Source: Nonomuraea turcica (GTDB lineage Bacteria; Actinomycetota; Actinomycetes; Streptosporangiales; Streptosporangiaceae). From it: a DNA stretch of 64,000 nt. Under the pieces are notes generated by a model. The model ran no database searches. It was not told the DNA's origin and saw nothing but the letters and a program-made list of their open reading frames with translations. A program made the position numbers and the translations under genes. Positions 57,094 to 64,000 of this stretch are shown here, piece by piece (the first letter of the stretch is position 1; every line of letters starts with the position of its first letter). The stretch spans positions 35,698 to 99,697 of the forward strand of contig NZ_JAUZQF010000035.1 in NCBI RefSeq assembly GCF_030718205.1, in the 5' to 3' direction.

Positions 57094-57146
57094 CCTGAGC
57101 GTCATCGGTACCGAGCATCGTGGTCTGGCTCCGAAAGGTTGCAACC

Positions 57147-57821
57147 ATGGATAGTTCAGACGACGCCGACTTCGTCCACGGCGACGGGGAACACGACCCC
57201 GAAACCGAGAAACTCCTGCACAGTCGCCGCACGGTCCTCAAGTCCATCGCGGTGGCCGCGGCAGCGGCCGGGACGGGCGCGGGGGCAGCGCCGGCCGCCG
57301 CCGCAGCGGGGCGCACCGCGGCCGGATCGGCGTACGCCGTCGCCGCCGGGGCGTCGGTGGAGGTCGCCTTATCGGTCAACGGGCAACTGCGCAAGCTCGT
57401 CCTGGAGCCGAGGGTGACCCTCCTCGACGCGCTGCGTGAGCGACTCGGCCTGACCGGCACCAAGAAGGGCTGCGACCGCGGTGAGTGCGGGGCGTGCACG
57501 GTGCTGGTCGATGGTGAGCGGGTCAAGTCCTGCCTGACTTTGGCGGTGATGCGGGGTGGGGCCGAGGTCACCACTGTGGAGGGACTGGCGCGGGGCGAGG
57601 AACTGCACCCGGTGCAGGAGGCGTTCATCCGGCACGACGCGTTCCAGTGCGGTGCCTGCACTCCTGGTCAGATCATGTCCGCCGTGGCCTGCATCAACGA
57701 GGGGCACACGGGTTCGGAGGCGGAGATCCGCGAGTGGATGAGCGGGAACCTGTGCCGGTGCGCGGCGTACCAGAACATCGTCGCCGCTGTCGCCGACGCC
57801 GCGAAGGAGGTGCGGCGGTGA
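57147..57821 (+). CDS. Tat-exported [2Fe-2S] subunit of a molybdenum aldehyde oxidoreductase (PaoA-like)
   Basis: A 224-aa protein from ATG 57147. Twin-arginine signal SRRTVLKSIAVAAAAAG (about residues 26-42). Plant-type [2Fe-2S] cluster CDRGECGACTVLVDGE and SC, then the second cluster CGACTPGQIM with CRCAAYQNI at the C-terminus. This is the electron-transfer subunit of xanthine-oxidase-family aldehyde oxidoreductases such as E. coli PaoABC. Tat export suggests the folded complex, with its partners carried along, works outside the membrane. It overlaps the FAD subunit start by 4 bases. Confidence 0.93.
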   Translation: MDSSDDADFVHGDGEHDPETEKLLHSRRTVLKSIAVAAAAAGTGAGAAPAAAAAGRTAAGSAYAVAAGASVEVALSVNGQLRKLVLEPRVTLLDALRERLGLTGTKKGCDRGECGACTVLVDGERVKSCLTLAVMRGGAEVTTVEGLARGEELHPVQEAFIRHDAFQCGACTPGQIMSAVACINEGHTGSEAEIREWMSGNLCRCAAYQNIVAAVADAAKEVRR

Positions 57822-58801
57822 GGGCCTTCGGCTACACGGTCGCCGGCAGCCCGGCCGAGGCGGTACGGATCGCCGCCGGGACACCGAACTCGACGTTCGT
57901 GGCGGGCGGCACCGACCTGCTGAACCTGATGCGGGACGGCGCGGAGACCCACGACCACCTCGTTGACGTCAACCGCCTCGGCATCGACGGTGTCGCCTTC
58001 GACTCCAGAAGGCTCCGCGTCGGAGCTCTGGCCCGGATGCGCCAGGTCGCCGAGCACCCGAGGGTGCGGCGGGAGTTCCCCGTGCTGTCGGAGGCACTGC
58101 TGGCCTCGGCGTCCCCGCAGATCCGCAACATGGCCTCGATCGGCGGGAACCTGTTGCAGCGCACCAGGTGCGGGTACTTCAGGGACTCGGCCTCGGTGTG
58201 CAACAAGCGGGTCCCAGGCAGCGGTTGCCCGGCGATCAGCGGGCACAACCGGGGACACGCGATCCTGGGCGGCAGTGACCACTGCATCGCGACGCACCCC
58301 TCGGATCTGGCGGTGGCGCTGACCGCCCTGGACGCGACCGTCCACCTGATCGGCCCCGGCGGCGATCGGGCCGTGCCCATCGCCGACTTCTACCTCCTTC
58401 CCGGGTCCACACCGGACCAGGAGACCGCGATGCGCCCGGGAGAGCTGATCACCTGGGTGGATGTGCCGCGCACATCCCTGGCCGCGCATTCGCGTTACTT
58501 GAAGCTGCGTGATCGGGCCACTTTCGAGTTCGCGGTGGTGTCGGTGGCGGCGGCGCTGCGGACCAGCGGCCGCGTGGTGCGGGACGTGCGGCTGGCGTTC
58601 GGCGGCGTGGGCACCCGCCCGTGGCGGGACGCGCGCGTCGAGGCGGCGCTGCGGGGCCGGCCGCTGACCGGGCAGGCGATCGCCGAGGCGGGCCGGCTCC
58701 TGGTCCGGGACGCCGAGCCGTACGAGGGGAACAGGTTCAAGGTCGAGCTCGTCCAGCGGGCGCTGGTGAGCATCCTCAGCGATCTGGGAGGGCTTCGATG
58801 A
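57818..58801 (+). CDS. FAD subunit of the aldehyde oxidoreductase (PaoB-like) with [4Fe-4S]-type cysteines
   Basis: A 327-aa protein from GTG 57818. FAD-binding FVAGGTDLLNLMRDGAE and QIRNMASIGGNLLQRTRCGY. Cysteines at RTRCGYF, VCNKR, GSGCPA and DHCIATHPSD match the extra [4Fe-4S] cluster seen in PaoB-type subunits. The C-terminal CO-dehydrogenase-flavoprotein domain RDVRLAFGGVGTRPWRD closes it. It transfers electrons from the Mo centre via FAD. Overlaps both neighbours by 4 bases, so it is a tight operon with 57147 and 58798. Confidence 0.93.
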   Translation: MRAFGYTVAGSPAEAVRIAAGTPNSTFVAGGTDLLNLMRDGAETHDHLVDVNRLGIDGVAFDSRRLRVGALARMRQVAEHPRVRREFPVLSEALLASASPQIRNMASIGGNLLQRTRCGYFRDSASVCNKRVPGSGCPAISGHNRGHAILGGSDHCIATHPSDLAVALTALDATVHLIGPGGDRAVPIADFYLLPGSTPDQETAMRPGELITWVDVPRTSLAAHSRYLKLRDRATFEFAVVSVAAALRTSGRVVRDVRLAFGGVGTRPWRDARVEAALRGRPLTGQAIAEAGRLLVRDAEPYEGNRFKVELVQRALVSILSDLGGLR

Positions 58802-60984
58802 GCGGGCTGGTGGGGCAGGGCGTGGCGCGGGTGGACGGCCGGGCGAAGGTCACCGGCGCGGCCCGCTACGCCGCGGACAACGAGGTGACCGGCGTGCTGC
58901 ACGGTTTCCTGGTGATGAGCACGATCGCCCGCGGCGAGGTCCTGGAGATCGACACCAGGGCGGCGCTGGCGCATCCCGGCGTCGTCGCGGTCTACACCCA
59001 CGCCGACATGCCGAAGCTGAAGCTGCCGGATTTCCCATTCAACAGGCGTTTCGTCCCCATGCAGGACACGCGGGTGTACCACCACGGACAGCCGGTCGCG
59101 TACGTCCTGGCCCAGACCCTGGAGCAGGCGCAGGAGGCCGCGAACCTGGTGAAGGTGCGCTACCGGGCGGAGGATCCGGTCGCGCGGATGGCGGACGTCC
59201 TCGACGAGGCGTTCCTGCCGGAGAAGTTCCGCAACAGGCCCAACGAGTCGGCCCGCGGCGACGCCGCCGCGGCGCTCGAACAGGCCGAGGTGCGCATCGA
59301 CCAGACCTACAGCAGCCCGATGCAGCACCACAACCCGATCGAGCCGCACACCACCACCGCCGTCTGGGAGGGCGGCACGCTCACCCTGTACGAGAGCACC
59401 CAGGGCGTGGTCTTCGCCCGTAACGCCGTGGCGTTCGCGTTCGGCAAGGAGGATCCCGAGAGTGTCAGAGTCATCTCGCCCTACCTGGGCGGTGGTTTCG
59501 GCGCCAAGGGCCCCACCTATCCGCACACGCTGCTCACCGCGGCGGCGGCGCAGCTCGCCGGCCGGCCGGTGAAGCTGGTGCTGTCACGCGCGCAGATGTA
59601 CACCTCCAACGGTCACCGCGCCGAATACCGCCACCACCTCCGGCTCGGCGCCACCCGGCAGGGCAACCTGACCGCCATCGTCGACACCTCGACGGCGCAG
59701 GTGACCCGCACGGACGAGGGCATCTACAACGGCAGCGACTCCACGCTCCGCCTGTACGCCTGCCCGAACGTCCACGTGCGGCAGCTGGGCGTGCGGCTCG
59801 ACCTGCCGACGTCGAGTTACATGCGCTCGCCGGAGACGACCGCGCACTTCGGCCTCGAGACCGCCATGGACGAGCTGAGCTACGAGCTCGGCATCGACCC
59901 GGTGGAACTCCGGATCCGCAACCACACCGAGGTCGACCAGCAGAGCGAGACCCGCCAGCCCTACACAGGCAAGCAACTGCTGGAGTGCTACCGGGCCGCG
60001 GCCGAGGCGTTCGGCTGGGCCGAGCGCAACCCCAGGCCGGGCACGACCAGGGACGGCGACGAGTACGTCGGCTGGGGCATGGCCACCGAGACCCACACCT
60101 ACGGCTTCATCCCGTCCCAGGCCCACCTCGCGATCGGCCCCGACGGGCGGGCGACCCTGCGGGCCGCCACCCAGGAGATCGGCACCGGCACGTACACCGT
60201 GCTCAGCCAGGTTGTCGCCGAGGGGCTCGGCCTGCCGCTCGGCCACGTCACGACGCTGCTCGGCGACACCACGTACCCCGCCGCGTCCCTGTCGGCGGGG
60301 TCGTCCACGATGCCCAGCGTGGCCGGCTCGGCGGCCGACGCGGCGCAGCGCGCACGGAACGCCGTGATCGCGCTCGCCGTCGCCGACCCGCGCTCCCTGC
60401 TGCACGGCGTGCCCGCCGAGGAGGTCGTGACCGAGGACGGGCGCCTGTTCGCCCGGGGCGACCGCGACCGCAGGGACACCTACCGCGACGTCGTGACCCG
60501 CCACGGCAGTGCCGTCGAGGTGATCGGAGGCCAGGCCAACACGCCGGGGCACTCGTTCGGCGCGGTGTTCCTGGAGGTACGGATCCAGCCGAGGCTGGGC
60601 AGGTTGCGCGTGACGCGGGTCGTGACCGCGCACGACCTGGGACGCGTGCTCAACCGCCGGACCGCGCGCGGGCAGGTCATCGGCGGCGTGACGTGGGGGA
60701 TCGGCTTCGCCCTGATGGAGCACACGATGGTGGACCCGAACACGGCGCGGGTCGTCAACCCCAACCTGTCCACCTACCTGGTTCCGGTCTGCGCGGACAC
60801 GCCGTCGGTGGAGGCGTTGTTCGTGGATCGGTCGGAGCCGGACCCGGACGGCAAGCTGCGCGGGGTCCGCGGCTTCGGCGAGACGCCGGGAACCGGCGTG
60901 CCCGCAGCCATCGGCAACGCGATCTACCACGCCATCGGCCGCCGCCTCCGGGACGTTCCCTTCACCCAGGACAAGTTGCTCTGA
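58798..60984 (+). CDS. Molybdopterin-binding catalytic subunit of the aldehyde oxidoreductase (PaoC-like)
   Basis: A 728-aa protein. RVDGRAKVTGAARYAADNEV starts the N-terminal domain. MQHHNPIEPHTTTAVWEGGT, SPYLGGGFGAKGPTYPH and SSYMRSPETTAHFGLETAMD form the molybdopterin site. C-terminal RGFGETPGTGVPAAIGNAIY carries the catalytic Glu. It oxidises aldehydes to acids at a Mo(=O)(S/O) centre with molybdopterin cytosine dinucleotide as usual in this family. MocA- or XdhC-like maturation genes are not in the window. It ends the three-gene operon and is followed by a strong terminator. Confidence 0.94.
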   Translation: MSGLVGQGVARVDGRAKVTGAARYAADNEVTGVLHGFLVMSTIARGEVLEIDTRAALAHPGVVAVYTHADMPKLKLPDFPFNRRFVPMQDTRVYHHGQPVAYVLAQTLEQAQEAANLVKVRYRAEDPVARMADVLDEAFLPEKFRNRPNESARGDAAAALEQAEVRIDQTYSSPMQHHNPIEPHTTTAVWEGGTLTLYESTQGVVFARNAVAFAFGKEDPESVRVISPYLGGGFGAKGPTYPHTLLTAAAAQLAGRPVKLVLSRAQMYTSNGHRAEYRHHLRLGATRQGNLTAIVDTSTAQVTRTDEGIYNGSDSTLRLYACPNVHVRQLGVRLDLPTSSYMRSPETTAHFGLETAMDELSYELGIDPVELRIRNHTEVDQQSETRQPYTGKQLLECYRAAAEAFGWAERNPRPGTTRDGDEYVGWGMATETHTYGFIPSQAHLAIGPDGRATLRAATQEIGTGTYTVLSQVVAEGLGLPLGHVTTLLGDTTYPAASLSAGSSTMPSVAGSAADAAQRARNAVIALAVADPRSLLHGVPAEEVVTEDGRLFARGDRDRRDTYRDVVTRHGSAVEVIGGQANTPGHSFGAVFLEVRIQPRLGRLRVTRVVTAHDLGRVLNRRTARGQVIGGVTWGIGFALMEHTMVDPNTARVVNPNLSTYLVPVCADTPSVEALFVDRSEPDPDGKLRGVRGFGETPGTGVPAAIGNAIYHAIGRRLRDVPFTQDKLL

Positions 60985-61002
60985 TCAGCGAGGTGGGCAC
61001 CC

Positions 61003-61037
61003 GGCCCCCGCGCTCCTGAGCCAGGGAGCGCGGGGCC
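61003..61037 (+). terminator. Strong hairpin terminator of the aldehyde oxidoreductase operon
   Basis: CCCCGCGCTCC (61006-61016) pairs perfectly with GGAGCGCGGGG (61025-61035) across an 8-base loop, extended by GG/CC with a one-base bulge. It begins 18 bases after the stop codon. Confidence 0.8.
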
Positions 61038-61118
61038 GATCGACGCGAGCCTGGGTGCGGCACGCCCAGGAGAACGGCAGCCTTCTTCCGCGCCACGATC
61101 CCGTCGAGGGTAGGACGC

Positions 61119-61958
61119 ATGAGAGACGCGCCCAAGGTGCTCGCCGCCGCACGGACGTCCGGCCGCCGCCTCCTGCCGCCCGTGTTGGCCGTCGTGTTCA
61201 CCGTCGTCCTCGCGATCCATGCGGTACGTCCGCACCCGGCCCCGACCGGCGATCCCGCGGTCGGCACGGTCTCACGAGGAGCACAGCCGATGCCAGGAAG
61301 CGATGCCTCCGATGCCCTGGTGGTCCTCGGCGCCACCATCCATGTCACACCGTCACAGACCGTACGTGGAGACCTGTGGGCCGAGGACGGAAGGATCACG
61401 CACGTCGGTCCGCGCGGGAAGGAGTCCCCTCCGTCCGAGGCCCGAGTGATCCAGGCGGCCGGCGCGTTCGTCGTTCCGCTGCTCGTGGACAGCGCGGTGC
61501 ACGCCCGTCCCGAGGGCCGGCGCGGCGTCTACGACCTGATCCCCGGCAACCCGGCGACCTTCGCCGTCACACGAGAGCGCGTGAGCGAGTCCCGGATCGG
61601 GCAGATGCTGATCATCCAGCCGCCCGACCTGCTCGCCGTCGTCGTGTCAGGACACCTCGAGGCGTGGCAGGGCGAACCCACCCGTCCGGCCGGGACCGCC
61701 GTCCCGGGTGACGAGCTCCAGGGATGGCACGGTGTCTGGGTTGACGAGTCAAGGGCGCTCGAGCAGCACCTGCTCCCCGACGGCCGGTACACCGAGACGC
61801 GCAACGGCCGGGCTGATGCTTACACAGGCCGATACTGGGTCCACGACGACCGCATCACCTACCTCGACGACACCGGGTTCTGGGCCTTCGGGGAACTGCT
61901 CGACGGAGTGCTCCATCACGCCGGGTTCGTCATGCGCAAGCGACCGATCGCCGGCTGA
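61119..61958 (+). CDS. Amidohydrolase-like composite domain fused to Atu4866 domain
   Basis: A 279-aa protein. One membrane helix at about 19-37 (LLPPVLAVVFTVVLAIHAV). Residues about 65-190 resemble the composite domain of imidazolonepropionase-like amidohydrolases (LVVLGATIHVTPSQTVRGDL, VIQAAGAFVVPLLVDSAVHA, RPEGRRGVYDLIPGNPATFA) without the metal-binding barrel. Residues about 205-279 are the Atu4866 domain: GVWVDESRALEQHLLPDGRY, TGRYWVHDDRITYLDDTGFW and AFGELLDGVLHHAGFVMRKR. The combination seems to be a conserved small-protein fusion; function unknown. Neither part has catalytic residues I can assign. It lies just after the oxidoreductase operon terminator. Confidence 0.8.
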   Translation: MRDAPKVLAAARTSGRRLLPPVLAVVFTVVLAIHAVRPHPAPTGDPAVGTVSRGAQPMPGSDASDALVVLGATIHVTPSQTVRGDLWAEDGRITHVGPRGKESPPSEARVIQAAGAFVVPLLVDSAVHARPEGRRGVYDLIPGNPATFAVTRERVSESRIGQMLIIQPPDLLAVVVSGHLEAWQGEPTRPAGTAVPGDELQGWHGVWVDESRALEQHLLPDGRYTETRNGRADAYTGRYWVHDDRITYLDDTGFWAFGELLDGVLHHAGFVMRKRPIAG

Positions 61959-62096
61959 CCCAGTTGCGGAAGCCTTCGATGTTGCGTCGCGCGCCACCGT
62001 GAAAGAGACCCGAGCCGAGGACATCGACTACTACGCCGTCAGCATCGTCGGACCCCGCAACCGCGTCGCCGAGATCGTGGGCCCTGATGCCCTGAG
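61959..62096. other. Coding-like fragment before promoter copy 2
   Basis: A plus-strand frame reads DVASRATVKETRAEDIDYYA and continues to a stop at 62124 without a proper start. It is not recognised. It could be the end of a decayed gene, into which the promoter element at 62097 was placed. Confidence 0.3.
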
Positions 62097-62200
62097 CACG
62101 GTAGCGAAAGTAACACTGCTCTGATAGCAGCTTGACCACATCGCCTTTACCCAATACATTGGTATCGGCGCTACCGTGATGTGAAGGAGCAGCACTGATG
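62097..62200 (+). promoter_or_regulatory. Promoter element with inverted-repeat arms, copy 2 (SDR/dehydrogenase genes)
   Basis: Perfect 10-bp arms CACGGTAGCG (62097-62106) and CGCTACCGTG (62169-62178). Between them TTGACC (62132-62137), 17 bp, TACATT (62155-62160). A ribosome site GGAGCAG and ATG at 62198 follow. It matches copy 1 at 56987-57093 over nearly all of its length, in the same orientation. Confidence 0.8.
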
Positions 62201-62292
62201 TCTGTCGTCCTCATGACCGGAGCCGCCACCGTGCGCCGAGCTGCTCACCCCGGCGCGTTCCTGACCTACAGAAACCAGAGAAGGAGAACACG

Positions 62293-63030
62293 GTGCCCTC
62301 CAACCAAAACCGGGTTGCCGTCGTGACCGGAGGATCCCGCGGGATCGGCCGCGCCGTCGCGCTGAGGCTCGCCGCCGACGGCCAGGACGTGGTCGTCGCC
62401 TACGCCGGTAACGAGACCGAGGCGAAATCCACGGTCGCGGCGATCGAGGAGACCGGCGGCCGGGCCGTAGCCGTCCAGGCAGACGTGGCCGACGAGAACG
62501 CGGTCACGACCCTGTTCGACACCGCCGAGCAGTCGTTCGGCGGCGTGGACGTTGTCGTGAACGCCGCCGGCATCCTGATCCTCAAGCCGGTCGCCCAGCT
62601 GGACCTCGACGAGTTCGACCGAATGCACCGCACCAACGTCCGAGGCACCTTCGTCGTCGCCCGCGAAGCGGTCGGCCGGCTGCGTGAAGGCGGCGCGATC
62701 ATCAACTTTTCCACCTCGATCACCCGGCTCAATCTGCCCAGCTACGCCGCGTACGCCGCGAGCAAGGCGGCCGTCGAGGCCCTCGGCCCGATCCTGGCCA
62801 AGGAGCTGCGCGGCCGGGACATCACCGTCAACGCCGTAGCTCCTGGACCCACGGCGACCGCGCTGTTCCTCGAGGGCAAGAGCGACGACCTCATCCAGAG
62901 CATCGCCAAGCAGAACCCGATGGAACGGCTCGGCCACCCGGACGACATCGCCCAAGTGGTGTCCCTGCTCGCCGGCGACGGCCGGTGGATCAACGGGCAG
63001 ACCATCTTCGTCAACGGCGGCGCCGCGTGA
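62293..63030 (+). CDS. Short-chain dehydrogenase/reductase (SDR)
   Basis: A 245-aa classical SDR from GTG 62293, with GAAGGAG 6 bases upstream. VAVVTGGSRGIGRAVALRLA is the cofactor motif; VVNAAGIL and INFSTSITR (Ser) with YAAYAASKAAVE (Tyr-x-x-x-Lys) give the catalytic set. RDITVNAVAPGPTATALF and WINGQTIFVNGGAA are typical of FabG-like reductases. Substrate unknown. Cotranscribed with the sugar-dehydrogenase-like gene 46 bp downstream, under the same promoter element as the aldehyde oxidoreductase operon. Confidence 0.94.
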   Translation: MPSNQNRVAVVTGGSRGIGRAVALRLAADGQDVVVAYAGNETEAKSTVAAIEETGGRAVAVQADVADENAVTTLFDTAEQSFGGVDVVVNAAGILILKPVAQLDLDEFDRMHRTNVRGTFVVAREAVGRLREGGAIINFSTSITRLNLPSYAAYAASKAAVEALGPILAKELRGRDITVNAVAPGPTATALFLEGKSDDLIQSIAKQNPMERLGHPDDIAQVVSLLAGDGRWINGQTIFVNGGAA

Positions 63031-63076
63031 CGAACCGCAGGTCGGGCGACAAAGACCTCTCGAAGGAGGCGAAGCC

Positions 63077-63753
63077 ATGTCACATCGACCCTTTCGGCGC
63101 GCCGCGACGGGCGTGAGCCTGATCGCCGCGCTCGCCCTGACAGCCTGCTCGGCCTTTCAAGAGCCGATCATCAACGCCGGCAACGTGCAGCCGGGCGCCA
63201 CGCGCAGTGGCGGCCAGGTCGCGACGCTGGGCGTACCCACCGAGATCGTCAACGGCCTCAAGGCACCGTGGGGGCTGACGTTCCTTCCCGACGGGTCCGC
63301 GCTGGTGTCACAGCGGATCACCGGTGACATCGTCCGAGTCCCGGCCGGCGGCGGCACGCCGCAGACAGTCGGTACGGTGCCCGGTGTGGTGGCCAGCTCC
63401 GAGGGCGGCCTGCTCGGCATCGTCGCCTCACGCGACTTCGCCACCGATCGCACGGTCTACGCGTATGTGTCCGGGGCGCGGGAAAACGCCATCGTCGCCC
63501 TGCGCATCGCCGACGATTTCCGATCACTGCGGCAGGACCGCGTGCTGCTCGACGGCATCCAGACCGCCGACCGCCACCACGGCGGACGCATCGTGATCGG
63601 CCCGGACAGCAACCTGTGGATCGGCACCGGCGACGCGTTCGAGCCGCAGAACGCCGCCGACGACGCCGCGCTCAACGGCAAGATCCTGCGGATCCGCCCG
63701 GACGGCTCCATCCCGCGAGACAACCCCTCGCCCGACTCCCCGATCTACCGAGA
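63077..63753 (+). pseudogene. PQQ-type sugar (sorbosone) dehydrogenase lipoprotein, truncated by IS200/IS605
   Basis: About 226 codons of a soluble glucose/sorbosone dehydrogenase-like beta-propeller. Signal with lipobox LTAC (about residues 21-24). Then EIVNGLKAPWGLTFLPDGSA, VVASSEGGLLGIVASRDFAT, and DRHHGGRIVIGPDSNLWIGT (catalytic His region), followed by GDAFEPQNAADDAALNGKIL. Family proteins are about 350-400 residues. Here the frame runs into the IS200/IS605 end after SPIY and stops at 63868 with foreign residues. The PQQ- and calcium-binding second half is lost, so the protein is likely inactive. Confidence 0.85.
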
Positions 63754-64000
63754 ACAGGTAGAGCCACTGCCTCTAGACCTGAAGCTTCAGGCGGGAGGTG
63801 AAGGCCCGCGCGGGAAGGCCCCCAAGGGCCTGAGCGTGCCCTATCCCTCGCTTTGGAACCGGTCGTGACCACGTCTGGTCTTGTCTCATTTCTGGGGCCG
63901 GTCCTGGGACTGGAGGTAGGTGCGGACGGTGGCCGCGCTCGTGCTGCCGGTCGATCCTGCGTAGTAGGAGCGGGACCAGAAGTGGCCGCCCCACAGGTGT
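63754..64000 (-). mobile_element. IS200/IS605-family element, right-end part (continues beyond window)
   Basis: From about 63754 the sequence leaves the dehydrogenase. It contains the perfect palindrome CCTGAAGCTTCAGG (63778-63791) and GGCCCGCGCGGG hairpins, as expected for the subterminal structures recognised by HUH transposases. The tnpA end follows on the minus strand. The left boundary is estimated from loss of family similarity. Confidence 0.75.
63886..64000 (-). CDS. tnpA: IS200/IS605 transposase TnpA, C-terminal part (partial)
   Basis: The last about 37 codons of the Y1 (HUH) single-strand transposase: HLWGGHFWSRSYYAGSTGST, then AATVRTYLQSQD and stop at 63886. The tyrosine-bearing YYAGS segment includes the region of the nucleophilic Tyr in TnpA proteins. 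The rest lies outside the window. The element has probably inserted into the dehydrogenase gene at 63753. Confidence 0.88.
   Translation of the reverse strand, partial: HLWGGHFWSRSYYAGSTGSTSAATVRTYLQSQDRPQK

Noticed and set aside
57091..57417. ORF starting at the conserved ATG of promoter copy 1
   Set aside because: Beyond 57147 it overlaps the Fe-S subunit in another frame and is low-complexity, so it is not listed as a gene. A very short translated leader remains possible.

Overview
The window is high-G+C DNA with very strong third-position G/C bias and many GTG/TTG starts. It carries families typical of large-genome actinomycetes: a DUF574-type methyltransferase, an MmyB-type XRE regulator, a QcrB-like cytochrome b, an AfsR-like LuxR/NB-ARC/TPR regulator and numerous TetR, MarR and VOC genes. 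I infer a filamentous actinomycete, perhaps a Streptosporangiaceae-like genus, but no rRNA or tRNA gene is present to fix this. Most of the window is accessory: small divergent regulator/enzyme pairs broken up by transposase and integrase debris.

Left part (1-11.8 kb): a truncated MarR gene, a RelE/Phd toxin-antitoxin pair, and transposase remnants. Two secreted FG-GAP repeat proteins follow, each with its own hairpin terminator, then a 1239-residue STAND ATPase with an HTH-like N-terminus and 14 WD40 repeats, and a VOC/MarR divergent pair. This stretch is bracketed by two about 625-bp direct repeats (1410-2034 and 11211-11834), each holding an ISAs1 transposase scrap plus the 3' part of a PfkB-like kinase gene. 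Only the right-hand kinase copy is complete.

Viperin locus (11.3-15.15 kb), the most interesting part: a radical-SAM protein of the prokaryotic viperin family (14182-15147) lies beside a PfkB-like kinase, a membrane-anchored orotate-phosphoribosyltransferase-like protein, and a ThiL/PurM-like ATP-dependent kinase. Together they look like a nucleotide-processing cassette feeding a ddhNTP-type enzyme. The PfkB protein has Glu where the family has its catalytic Asp, and the PRTase has an eroded PRPP loop.

Middle (15.4-43.2 kb): mainly regulator-enzyme modules, several with visible palindromic operators. These are VOC/DUF1801 genes beside a LuxR/AfsR-like regulator; AraC, DUF574 methyltransferase and SDR genes; XRE with an alpha/beta hydrolase; FAD monooxygenase with TetR; DUF998; MFS with a WYL regulator; a second VOC-MFS/MarR module that is a paralogue of the first; MarR with an NTF2-like protein; quinone oxidoreductase and aldo-keto reductase with TetR; serine hydrolase with MerR; and TetR with a second FAD monooxygenase. 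An integrase remnant and IS scraps lie among them.

Right part (43.8-64 kb): an uncharacterised 400-aa protein coupled to a DUF4365 nuclease-like protein (a candidate defence pair), DUF899, a PepSY membrane protein, two carbohydrate-active enzymes, and an orphan cytochrome b plus NDH-2-like flavoprotein. Next comes a Tat-exported molybdenum aldehyde oxidoreductase operon (PaoABC-like), an Atu4866-domain protein, an SDR, and a PQQ-type sugar dehydrogenase gene cut off by an IS200/IS605 element at the window edge. The aldehyde oxidoreductase operon and the SDR/dehydrogenase genes are each preceded by the same about 105-bp promoter element with inverted-repeat arms, which suggests a shared regulon.
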